This document shows positions 7,127 through 13,386 of a DNA stretch of 17,725 nt, piece by piece (position 1 is the stretch's first letter; each line of letters opens with the position of its first letter). Location of the stretch: the NCBI GenBank assembly GCA_016781885.1, contig JADDPM010000032.1, positions 1 to 17,725 of the forward strand, given 5' to 3'. Below the pieces are notes generated by a model. It saw nothing but the letters and a program-made list of their open reading frames with translations. It did not search any database and had not been told where the DNA came from. The translations under genes were made by a program, and so were the position numbers. The stretch comes from Rubrobacter sp. (GTDB lineage Bacteria; Actinomycetota; Rubrobacteria; Rubrobacterales; Rubrobacteraceae).

Positions 7127-8109
7127 AAGTTACTTTCGGCGGCAGGGTTTAGTCCGTCGAAGCCCACCGAATCGTAGACGGCCTGGTAGATGTTGGGCGG
7201 GTATTCGGCCAGCCGGTGACACAAGTACAGATACCACTCCTCTCCGTAAGGAAGGTAAGTCCGTGTCCGGTACCCTCGGTCGCGCATCGTCCGCAAACGG
7301 TCCGGCTCCACTCCTTTGAGCATCTCGAACTCGATCGGCTCGAGGGCCAGGTCGTTGACTGATACGTACCCGTGGGCGCGCTCCAGCAGGTACGAATCGT
7401 GGGTGGAGATGGAGCAGGCGTGCCCGCTGGCGAGTAGCTCCTCCGCGATCTTTCTGTACGCGACGTCGACGCGAGCCCCCCTGGGCCAAGCAAGCCTTCG
7501 TGGTTCCTCGTAAGCCCCTTTTACTAGCCGGATCCGTCCGGGACGATCGAGTGCTTCCCGTAGATCTTGCGGCGTACGATACAGGTAAGCCTGCAACGTG
7601 ATCCCCACGTTGTCGTGGTCTTCGCAAAGCCGGCGGTGCGTCTCTAGAACGTCAACGGTTCGCTCCGAGCCTTCGGCGCTGATCATGACCTCAAGGCCAG
7701 CCTCCCACGCCGCTCGCGCCAGGAGTGTTGCGTTCTCGAAGGCGAGCTCCCGGTCGACCACCAAACCGACGTGTGACAGATCCAGTGAAACCGACGAGTT
7801 GAGGCCCCAGACCCAAACCTCCCGCACGACCTCCAGGAACTCCTTCGTGGCTTCTCTGGCCGCCTCCTCGTCTCGAGTGCTCTCGCCCATGTAGTCGATG
7901 GTGACCGCGAAGCCTTCCGCGTTCATAGCCTTTGCCGTCTCCACACACTCAACCAACGTCTCCCCGCCGATGAATCGTCGAGCAGCCCGCAAGAGCACCT
8001 GGTGCAGCAGGCGATCTTTTTGCACGTAGGCTTTGATAGATTCGTCGCGCGCTATGCGACGTAAAGCGATAGCGGCCAGCGCCTCGGGCTCTTCGTTGTT
8101 CGTCTCCAC
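7123..8109 (-). CDS. Proline dehydrogenase (monofunctional PRODH family)
   Basis: A FAD-dependent TIM-barrel enzyme predicted to oxidise L-proline to pyrroline-5-carboxylate, passing electrons to the membrane quinone pool. The 328 residues include barrel strand AVTIDYMGES, the conserved strand RIRLVKGAYEE, the EFEMLKGVE block and the C-terminal active-site helix YLCHRLAEYPPN (295-306). In characterised enzymes two neighbouring arginines in that helix hold the proline carboxylate; here the first is His (H298) and the second is kept (R299). The GTG start at 8109 is supported by AAAGG six bases upstream. There is no P5C dehydrogenase gene next to it. It lies 28 bases after the glycerophosphodiesterase gene and overlaps ahcY by four bases, so all three may be one operon. 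A related substrate such as hydroxyproline is possible given the substitution. Confidence 0.85.
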   Translation of the reverse strand: METNNEEPEALAAIALRRIARDESIKAYVQKDRLLHQVLLRAARRFIGGETLVECVETAKAMNAEGFAVTIDYMGESTRDEEAAREATKEFLEVVREVWVWGLNSSVSLDLSHVGLVVDRELAFENATLLARAAWEAGLEVMISAEGSERTVDVLETHRRLCEDHDNVGITLQAYLYRTPQDLREALDRPGRIRLVKGAYEEPRRLAWPRGARVDVAYRKIAEELLASGHACSISTHDSYLLERAHGYVSVNDLALEPIEFEMLKGVEPDRLRTMRDRGYRTRTYLPYGEEWYLYLCHRLAEYPPNIYQAVYDSVGFDGLNPAAESNL

Positions 8110-8137
8110 CGTTAGCCTTTCTCTTTCGAGTATCGTA

Positions 8138-9022
8138 TCAACCGGTATCTTGTCCGGGCAGTCCTGCGAGCACCCCTTCGAGCGCCTCCGGGCGGTTGGT
8201 CATTATGACGTCTACGCCGAGGCCGAGGAGACGGCGCATTTCGTCGGGATCGTCTATAGTCCAGACATCCACCCGTACGCCCCGACTGTGGGCTGCCTCC
8301 AGAAAGCGTGGCGTGACCAGCTCGTACCTCCCGTGCCTGACCGGGACCTGAAGGGCGGCGTAGGCAGGACATAAGAGGGACTCCAGGCGCAGCCTGCTCA
8401 GGCGGTAGAAGACCTCGATCTCACGCCGCGATGCCCCCGTCGAGACTCTGCCCCCCGATAGCTCCCTGAAGCGCTCCAGGACGTCCGGCATCTCGGAGAC
8501 GACGAGCACGCGGTCCCCCGCACCCGCCTCCTCTATGATCCTCAGGACTGCCGCCTCGATACCTGGCTGGGCCTCCTTGATGTCTATGTTCACCTTGTAG
8601 TCCGGGAACTCGCGGAAGACCTCCCCGAGCTCCGGCACCCGCACTCCCCGGCCCCGGTACGGATACGTTGCCCCCTCGTCCGGCGTGAAGCGGTAGCCCG
8701 CGTCGAGGCTCTGCACCTCCCGAAACGTCATCTCGCGCACGAGGCCCGCGCCGTCGGTAGTGCGGTTCACGGAGTCGTCGTGGATCACGGCTACGCGCCC
8801 GTCAGAGGTCAAGTGGACGTCGAGCTCCAGCCCCCCGGCCCCGGCGGCCAGACGGAAAGACTCCAGGGTGTTCTCCGGCGCTATGAGCGAGGCTCCCCTA
8901 TGGGCGAAGTTGACCGGCCAACCACCGTCCCGGTGCCGTGCCCTTCCTCTACGAAGGACGGCAAAGATCGCGCCCCCTCCGAGGCCAGCTACCACAGCCG
9001 CTAATACCCATTTACCGCCCAC
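8138..9022 (-). CDS. Membrane-anchored glycerophosphodiester phosphodiesterase
   Basis: A GDPD-family TIM-barrel enzyme that hydrolyses glycerophosphodiesters (deacylated phospholipids) to glycerol-3-phosphate and an alcohol. Signature residues are all present: HRG (41-43), the ENT motif (50-52), metal ligands E66 and D68 in LELDVHLTSDG, and H81 in VIHDD. An N-terminal hydrophobic segment (about 5-23) followed by RRGRARHR predicts an uncleaved membrane anchor, or a signal peptide, placing the domain at the cell surface. The C-terminal strands VDVWTIDDPDEM and VDVIMTNRPE are typical. The start is GTG at 9020-9022; there is no clear Shine-Dalgarno, and a TATGTT hexamer (9034-9039 on this strand) lies 11 bases upstream, so the leader may be only a few bases. 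It heads the run towards proline dehydrogenase. Confidence 0.9.
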   Translation of the reverse strand: MGGKWVLAAVVAGLGGGAIFAVLRRGRARHRDGGWPVNFAHRGASLIAPENTLESFRLAAGAGGLELDVHLTSDGRVAVIHDDSVNRTTDGAGLVREMTFREVQSLDAGYRFTPDEGATYPYRGRGVRVPELGEVFREFPDYKVNIDIKEAQPGIEAAVLRIIEEAGAGDRVLVVSEMPDVLERFRELSGGRVSTGASRREIEVFYRLSRLRLESLLCPAYAALQVPVRHGRYELVTPRFLEAAHSRGVRVDVWTIDDPDEMRRLLGLGVDVIMTNRPEALEGVLAGLPGQDTG

Positions 9023-9080
9023 CCATTGAACTTAACATACGCCAGGGGAGCCAACGCAGGGGGAGATCCCCGGCCGGATC

Positions 9081-9109
9081 TGGCGACGTCGGGCTGCTTC
9101 CCCTAGACT
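9081..9109 (+). promoter_or_regulatory. Candidate fabI promoter
   Basis: TGGCGA (9081-9086) and TAGACT (9104-9109) are separated by 17 bases, giving a plausible sigma-A-type promoter. The transcript would start near 9116, about 30 bases before fabI, and include AGGAGG at 9135-9140. The -35 match is modest. Confidence 0.4.
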
Positions 9110-9144
9110 GTGCCGGGCCGTGTAGAAACGTACTAGGAGGACGG

Positions 9145-9927
9145 ATGGCGGGACTTCTGGAGGGCAAGAAGGTGCTGGTCACCGGCGTATTGGACCGGCG
9201 TTCCATCGCCTACTCCGCGGCGCGGCTCGCGGTCGAGCAGGGGGCGGAGATCGCCCTCAGCGGCTTCGGCAGGGCCATGAGCCTCACCAAACGCACCGCC
9301 AAGCGACTGGGAGATCCCGAGCCCCCCGTCCTGGAGCTCGACGTCAACAAACCTGAAGACATAGAGGCAGTTGCCAGGGACCTCGGAGAACGCTGGGGCG
9401 AGTTGGACGGCATCGTCCACGCCATAGCCTTCGCCCCCGAAGACGCCCTCGGCGGCAACTTCCTCTCCGCCGAATGGCCCTCCGTCGCCACCGCCGTTCA
9501 GACCTCCGCCTACTCCCTAAAGGCGCTCTCCGTCGACCTTATGGACCTGATGAAGCCCGGCTCCTCAGTTGTCGGCCTCGACTTCGACGCCCGCGTCGCC
9601 TGGCCGGCCTACGACTGGATGGGCGTCGCCAAAGCGGCGCTGGAGTCTACCTCCCGCTACCTCGCCCGGGACCTGGGACCCAGGGGTATACGGGTCAACC
9701 TCGTCTCCGCCGGACCGCTGAGGACGCTGGCGGCCAAAGGCATCTCTGGCTTTGAGGGCATAGAGGGCGAGTGGGAGCGGCAGGCCCCCCTGAGCTGGAG
9801 CACCGCCGACCCCGAGCCCGTCGGACGCGCGGTCGTAAGCTTATTGAGCGACTGGTGGCCGGCGACTACCGGTGAGCTGATACACGTTGACGGCGGATAC
9901 CACGCGATGGGCGCCCCGATCAAGTAA
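9145..9927 (+). CDS. fabI: Enoyl-[acyl-carrier-protein] reductase, InhA-like
   Basis: A short-chain dehydrogenase-type reductase that completes each fatty acid elongation cycle by reducing the enoyl-ACP double bond with NADH. The 260-residue protein matches mycobacterial InhA along its length: MAGLLEGKKVLVTG at the start, ELDV, the active site Y156-x6-K163 in YDWMGVAK with F147 in GLDFD, SAGPLRTLA and the terminal TTGELIHVDGG. The segment equivalent to InhA HSIGF reads HAIAF (92-96): the position of InhA Ser94 is Ala93, and the glycine equivalent to E. coli FabI Gly93 is Ala95. Both are known inhibitor-contact positions. ATG at 9145 is preceded by AGGAGG with four bases between, somewhat tight. 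It stands alone, convergent with the secreted-protein gene. Confidence 0.95.
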   Translation: MAGLLEGKKVLVTGVLDRRSIAYSAARLAVEQGAEIALSGFGRAMSLTKRTAKRLGDPEPPVLELDVNKPEDIEAVARDLGERWGELDGIVHAIAFAPEDALGGNFLSAEWPSVATAVQTSAYSLKALSVDLMDLMKPGSSVVGLDFDARVAWPAYDWMGVAKAALESTSRYLARDLGPRGIRVNLVSAGPLRTLAAKGISGFEGIEGEWERQAPLSWSTADPEPVGRAVVSLLSDWWPATTGELIHVDGGYHAMGAPIK

Positions 9928-10003
9928 CTATCACGATAACGAGGGACCCACGCCTCAGGCCCATAATTGTCACGGACCATCTTACCCAGCTACCGGGCTG
10001 CTA

Positions 10004-10621
10004 CTAGCACTCTCCCCGGGTATCTCCGTGCCGGAGGTGAGCGTCTAAAGCAGGCGCGCCGAGCGTAAGTGTCTTCTTGTCCTTGTGACAGACAGTTACC
10101 TTCTCCTGTCCTCCGCCACCGCCGGCCTCGTCCTCGGCTTCGTCTCCGCCTTTGCCCTTCCCTTTACCGCCGCCGTTGCCTTTACCTTTACCTTCGCCCT
10201 TGCCTATGGCCTCGTCGGCCTTGCCCTTGCCCTGGGCCTTGCCCTTACCTCCGGGTTCTGCCGTCTGGGCGGCCGCGACGGGCTCGACGGCTTTCCTGGC
10301 CTCCTCTTCGGGGGCCTCTCTGCGCTCATCCTGGGCCTCTTGCGCGTTCACGGACTCGTCCATAGGAGCGTTGGGGGTGATGGACTTGTCGGCGGGGACG
10401 TCATCCCCGGCACCATCGGAAGAGGAGTTGGACCTGGAGTTCGTAGCGGACTTCTTGGGCGCGGGCTTCTCGGATTTAGGGTTTTCCTTGTCAGCAGAGG
10501 CCGTGGTGGTGTCCTCCGGCTGCTGGCTGTTGAAGACACCCTCCTGGGCGAAGGTCACACCGGCGACAGCGAGGAGCAGTACGGTCAGGGCTGCAAAGAT
10601 CACCGCGCGGCGCGTAAACAT
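10004..10621 (-). CDS. Secreted GKG-rich low-complexity protein with C-terminal Cys/His motif
   Basis: A 205-residue exported protein. Residues 1-25 form a signal peptide (MFTRR, a hydrophobic core, then VTFA before Q26). A long disordered region rich in Ser, Glu, Pro and Lys follows, then a Gly-Lys tract (about 125-160, units such as GKGKA and GKGKG) and a short acidic and glycine stretch. The last 33 residues form a compact conserved-looking module starting VTVCHKDKKTLTLG and ending AHLRHGDTRGEC, with cysteines at 178 and 205 and several histidines. I recall similar CHK...AHLxHGD...GxC modules at the ends of many secreted bacterial proteins, of unknown function; disulfide or metal binding are both possible. 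ATG at 10619-10621 has GGAGAG four to five bases upstream. It lies just downstream of dnaB but has its own promoter. Confidence 0.75.
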   Translation of the reverse strand: MFTRRAVIFAALTVLLLAVAGVTFAQEGVFNSQQPEDTTTASADKENPKSEKPAPKKSATNSRSNSSSDGAGDDVPADKSITPNAPMDESVNAQEAQDERREAPEEEARKAVEPVAAAQTAEPGGKGKAQGKGKADEAIGKGEGKGKGNGGGKGKGKGGDEAEDEAGGGGGQEKVTVCHKDKKTLTLGAPALDAHLRHGDTRGEC

Positions 10622-10640
10622 CTGACTCTCCGATTTTTGC

Positions 10641-10662
10641 GTAACGTTACTCGTACATTATC
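10641..10662 (-). promoter_or_regulatory. -10 element and palindromic operator candidate before the secreted-protein gene
   Basis: On the minus strand GATAAT (10657-10662) is a good -10. Just downstream, at the predicted transcription start, is a perfect ten-base palindrome GTAACGTTAC (10641-10650). A repressor bound there would block initiation. The -35 would fall at the end of dnaB and is not convincing. Confidence 0.4.
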
Positions 10663-10682
10663 GGCACGCGAGAGAGAAAGCT

Positions 10683-12071
10683 TTAGCGGCGGGCGAGGGA
10701 GGCGAACTTGGTGTACTGCTCCAACCAGGCGAGCTGTACCTTGCCGGTGGGTCCGTTGCGGTGCTTGCCGATGATGACCTCGGCGACGCCCTTGTCGTCT
10801 GAGTCAGGGTTGTAGTACTCGTCACGGTAGAGGAACATCACCATATCCGCGTCTTGCTCGATACTTCCGCTGTCTCTGAGGTCCGAGAGCAACGGCCGCT
10901 TGTCGTGGCGCTGCTCGACGGCGCGACTGAGCTGGGCGATGGCGAGGACGGGGACGTTGAGATCGCGCGCGAGAACCTTTAGGCCGCGGCTGATCTCCGC
11001 TATCTCCTGCTGGCGGTTCTCGCGGTTGCCGCCCATCATGAGCTGCAGGTAATCTATGACCACCATCGAGAGCGGAACCCCGTTCCCATCGCTCGCCTGG
11101 GCGCTGAGACGGCTCGCCAGACGCCGGACTTTTGCCCGCATCTCTATGAGGGTTATGCCGGCGCTATCGTCTATCCAGATAGGAGCCCGGCTCACCTCCG
11201 CCACCCCGCGCACGAGCTTGGGCCAGTCCTCGGCCTTCACGTTGCCGCTCCGCAAGTCCTGCGTCCTGATCCGCGTTGTCTGCGAGATGAGCCGCTGCAC
11301 GAGCTGCTCCTTGCTCATCTCCAGCGAGAAGATAGCCACCGGCAACTTCTTTACGCCGGCCGCGTGCCAGATCGCATTCAAAGCGAACGCGGTTTTGCCC
11401 ATCGCCGGTCTCGCCGCGAGTATGACGAGGTCGCTCTTGTGGAGGCCGGTGGTGAGGCGGTCGAGGTCTTCGAAACCGGACTCGACGCCGGTGACCTCGC
11501 CCTCTTGCTCGTAGAGGCGCTGTATCATCTCCAGGGTACCTGGCGCGAGCTCGGAGACGGGCGAGAGGTGCTCTTTTAGCTGGCGGTTGGAGACGCCGTA
11601 GATGAGCTGCTCGGCGGCGTCCAGGGCATGCATCACGTCGTCGGGCTCTTCGAAGGCCTCTTGCTGTATGCGGCTGCCGGCGTCTATGACGGCCCGGAGT
11701 AGGGCCTTGCCACGCACGATCTCGGCGTACCTGGCGGCGTTTGCCGCCGTCGGGACGCTCTCGACGAGCCGGAAGACGTAGGAGCGCCCCCCAATCCGGT
11801 CGAGTTCACCCAATCCCCGCAACTCGTTGGTGAGGGTGAGTTGATCTATCGGCTCGCCGCGCGAGTAGAGACGCATCATCGCCCCATACAACACCCGGTG
11901 CGTCTCGGAGTAGAAGTCTTGGGCGGCTAAAGTCTCTCCTACGACCGAGACGGCCGCCTCGGAGACGAGCATCGCCCCTATTACGGCGCGCTCGGCGTCG
12001 AGGTCGTTCGGGGGGACGCGGGTAGCCTCGGCCCCCGTCGGTACGCTCCGGATCCTCCCCCTACTCTCCAT
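10683..12071 (-). CDS. dnaB: Replicative DNA helicase DnaB
   Basis: The hexameric helicase that unwinds the replication fork and recruits primase. The 462-residue product has the N-terminal primase-interaction domain (PPNDLDAERAVIGAML, about 20-35, through about 120), a linker, and the RecA-like C-terminal domain with Walker A RPAMGKT (221-227), FSLEMSKEQLVQRL, Walker B region VVIDYLQLM and the late block LSDLRDSGSIEQDAD. No intein is present. The start at 12071 lacks a Shine-Dalgarno, with a hairpin at 12092-12119 just upstream; translation may depend on coupling or on a very short leader. It is last in the rpsF-rpsR-rplI-dnaB run, a common order in Gram-positive and actinobacterial genomes. 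Confidence 0.96.
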   Translation of the reverse strand: MESRGRIRSVPTGAEATRVPPNDLDAERAVIGAMLVSEAAVSVVGETLAAQDFYSETHRVLYGAMMRLYSRGEPIDQLTLTNELRGLGELDRIGGRSYVFRLVESVPTAANAARYAEIVRGKALLRAVIDAGSRIQQEAFEEPDDVMHALDAAEQLIYGVSNRQLKEHLSPVSELAPGTLEMIQRLYEQEGEVTGVESGFEDLDRLTTGLHKSDLVILAARPAMGKTAFALNAIWHAAGVKKLPVAIFSLEMSKEQLVQRLISQTTRIRTQDLRSGNVKAEDWPKLVRGVAEVSRAPIWIDDSAGITLIEMRAKVRRLASRLSAQASDGNGVPLSMVVIDYLQLMMGGNRENRQQEIAEISRGLKVLARDLNVPVLAIAQLSRAVEQRHDKRPLLSDLRDSGSIEQDADMVMFLYRDEYYNPDSDDKGVAEVIIGKHRNGPTGKVQLAWLEQYTKFASLARR

Positions 12072-12091
12072 GCCGGACAGGATGCAACAGA

Positions 12092-12119
12092 AAGGGCCCC
12101 GTTACAAGACGGAGCCCTT
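12092..12119 (-). terminator. Strong hairpin between rplI and dnaB
   Basis: AAGGGCCCCGT (12092-12102) and ACGGAGCCCTT (12109-12119) form an 11-pair stem on the minus-strand RNA, with one G-U pair, around a six-base loop. The following RNA starts UUCUGUU, a poor U-run. It ends 20 bases before dnaB and could be a partial terminator that lowers dnaB expression relative to the ribosomal genes. Confidence 0.6.
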
Positions 12120-12144
12120 GAGGCTGTAGTTAAGGTTACTACTA

Positions 12145-12167
12145 AAGCTGTGCTTCAGCTACAGCTT
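12145..12167 (-). terminator. Hairpin at the rplI stop codon
   Basis: AAGCTGT (12145-12151) and ACAGCTT (12161-12167) form a seven-pair stem with a nine-base loop that includes the rplI stop. It is followed on the minus strand by TAGTAG rather than a T-run. Together with the hairpin at 12092-12119 it makes two stems in tandem. Confidence 0.35.
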
Positions 12168-12608
12168 CGGAACGACGATAACTTTGACGTTCGCCTCGAC
12201 ATCGCCATGGACCTGGATCGGGACCTGGTGCGTACCGAGTGACTTTATCGGCTCGTCGAGCCTGACGCGGCGGCGGTCGACGCGAACGCCGCGGGCCTTC
12301 TCGATTGCGGAGGCGATGTTCGCGGCGGTCACGGAGCCGAAGAGGCGCTCGTCCTCGCCGGTACGCGCCTCGATGGTGATGACGCTCTTGTTCAACGTCG
12401 CGGCGACCTCGCCTGCCCGCTCGGCCATGCGCCGGTCGCGCTCCTCGGCCTCCTCCATCTCGCGGCGGACCTCTTCGAGCCTGCTAGGGGTCGCCATCTC
12501 GGCGAGGCCGCGCGGCACGAGGAAGTTGCGGACGTAGCCGCGGCTCACGTCCACGATCTCACCGCGCTGCCCGATCTTATCGACGTCCTGCTTGAGGATT
12601 ACCTGCAT
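12159..12608 (-). CDS. rplI: 50S ribosomal protein bL9
   Basis: bL9 of the large ribosomal subunit, an elongated protein bound near the L1 stalk. The 149 residues show the N-terminal 23S-rRNA-binding domain (MQVILKQDVDKIGQRGEIVDVSRGYVRNFL style motif, with GY and NFLVPRGLA), a long charged connecting helix (about 42-72) and the C-terminal domain with LFGSVTAANIA. Length is normal. The start at 12608 has a strong GGGAGGAG about seven bases upstream. It lies 13 bases after rpsR. Confidence 0.97.
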   Translation of the reverse strand: MQVILKQDVDKIGQRGEIVDVSRGYVRNFLVPRGLAEMATPSRLEEVRREMEEAEERDRRMAERAGEVAATLNKSVITIEARTGEDERLFGSVTAANIASAIEKARGVRVDRRRVRLDEPIKSLGTHQVPIQVHGDVEANVKVIVVPKL

Positions 12609-12621
12609 GACTAGCTCCTCC

Positions 12622-12876
12622 CTATCGCCCGGCCACGTAGGGCAGAAGCGCCATCTCGCGCGCCCGCTTTATGGCGACCGCCGCCTCGCGCTGGTGCTGC
12701 GGACAGAGACCCGTCACCCTGCGAGCCCGGATCTTGCCGCGGTCCGAGATGAACCTGCGGAGCATGTTGTAGTCCTTGTAGTCCACGTAAGCTATGTCTT
12801 CCTTGTGGAACACGCACGGCTTGGCCTTGACCGGCCGCTCACGGCGCGACCCTCCACTCCTTCTCCTGGCGCCCAT
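12622..12876 (-). CDS. rpsR: 30S ribosomal protein bS18, Cys-containing form
   Basis: bS18 pairs with bS6 on the platform of the small subunit. The 84-residue protein has a basic N-terminus (MGARRRSGGSRRERP), then KPCVFHKED, the core YVDYKDYNMLRRFIS, and RARRVTGLCPQHQ with the terminal REMALLPY. It resembles the zinc-type (C+) form, but where many C+ proteins have CxxC followed by CxxH, both sites here are CxxH (CVFH and CPQH). Zinc binding by Cys2His2 is therefore an inference. ATG at 12876 has GAGAGGAG upstream. The gene follows rpsF after 29 bases, with no ssb in between. Confidence 0.96.
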   Translation of the reverse strand: MGARRRSGGSRRERPVKAKPCVFHKEDIAYVDYKDYNMLRRFISDRGKIRARRVTGLCPQHQREAAVAIKRAREMALLPYVAGR

Positions 12877-12905
12877 CTAAACTCCTCTCTCTTATTCAAG
12901 CCTCT

Positions 12906-13241
12906 TTAGGCCGAAGCCTCGACCGGCTCCTCGAGCAGCGGCTTGTGGGCGTACGACGGCGGTAGCTTCACGATGATGTGCCGCAAGATGTCGTCCGAGA
13001 CGCGCAGGATGCGCTTTAGCTCGGTGAGCGTCCGCTCGCCCACGGTGAACTCCATGACGTAGTAGAAGCCGTCGGCGCGGTGGTCGATCTCATACGCCAG
13101 CTTTCGCCGGCCCCAGTTGTTCACCTCGCCGACCTCGCCGCCTGTCCGCTCGATAATGGTCCGAAAACGCCCGACGGTGCTCTCGACCTGCTCCTCGTCG
13201 AGCTCGGGAATAACTATGAGCATGGCCTCGTAAGTATCTAT
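12906..13241 (-). CDS. rpsF: 30S ribosomal protein bS6, probable AUA start
   Basis: bS6 binds bS18 and helix 22-23 of 16S rRNA. The first ATG is at 13221-13223, but it lies 24 bases after the only Shine-Dalgarno, GGAGGAGG (13248-13255), and would remove the conserved start of the first strand. Reading six codons further up gives IDTYEAMLIVIP, aligning residue for residue with MRRYEVNIVLNP of Thermus bS6. That places an ATA codon (13239-13241) exactly at the family start, six bases after the Shine-Dalgarno; no ATG, GTG or TTG lies in frame near it. I therefore annotate 111 residues with an AUA start. Other signatures are NNWGRRKLAYEI and ADGFYYVMEF, with RVSDDILRHIIVK near the end. A base error turning ATG to ATA is the alternative. 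Confidence 0.9.
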   Translation of the reverse strand: MDTYEAMLIVIPELDEEQVESTVGRFRTIIERTGGEVGEVNNWGRRKLAYEIDHRADGFYYVMEFTVGERTLTELKRILRVSDDILRHIIVKLPPSYAHKPLLEEPVEASA

Positions 13242-13266
13242 CTCGTGCCTCCTCCGGTCTCTTACG

Positions 13267-13300
13267 GCTCGCCACCAACGGAAGGCTCCGCCTGGCGAGC
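13267..13300 (-). ncRNA. Candidate S6:S18 autoregulatory leader of rpsF
   Basis: In the rpsF 5' leader, GCTCGCC (13294-13300, minus strand) pairs perfectly with GGCGAGC (13267-13273). Between them are a small inner hairpin GGC-GGA-GCC and a 3' bulge containing CCG. Established knowledge: many bacterial rpsF leaders carry a motif bound by the S6:S18 complex with two stems and a conserved CCG in the bulge, mimicking 16S rRNA. The CCG, followed by GUGGCGAG, resembles the 16S segment CCGGUGGCGAAGG. The element ends 12 bases before the Shine-Dalgarno, so bound protein would block translation. Confidence 0.6.
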
Positions 13301-13325
13301 AGGGGCTTATGGAATTTGCTCATCA

Positions 13326-13354
13326 AGTGTACCAACCGGGGAGGCTGGTTACAA
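13326..13354 (-). promoter_or_regulatory. Promoter of the rpsF-rpsR-rplI(-dnaB) operon
   Basis: On the minus strand TTGTAA (13349-13354) and TACACT (13326-13331) are separated by exactly 17 bases, a good sigma-A-type promoter. Transcription would begin near 13319-13320, leaving a leader of about 79 bases that holds the S6:S18-like hairpin. Confidence 0.65.
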
Positions 13355-13374
13355 ACCGCCGTTACGCCCGGGGT

Positions 13375-13380
13375 TATACT
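13375..13380 (+). promoter_or_regulatory. -10 element of the leaderless ABC ATPase gene
   Basis: TATACT lies exactly six bases before GTG at 13387, the same spacing as at 5020-5032. There is no Shine-Dalgarno. No strong -35 is seen; the divergent rpsF promoter occupies 13326-13354. Confidence 0.5.
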
Positions 13381-13386
13381 CCTCGC

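Noticed and set aside
9928..10003. Terminator between convergent fabI and the secreted-protein gene
   Set aside because: Only 4-5 base stems (for example CAGC/GCTG) without T-runs; not strong enough to annotate.
10140..10260. Short tandem DNA repeats resembling a repeat array
   Set aside because: They encode the Gly-Lys tract of the secreted protein; irregular units without spacers, so not CRISPR.
10069..10774. Plus-strand open frames opposite the GKG-rich protein
   Set aside because: Proline/leucine-rich antisense translation of a Gly-Lys repeat; no start signal or domain.
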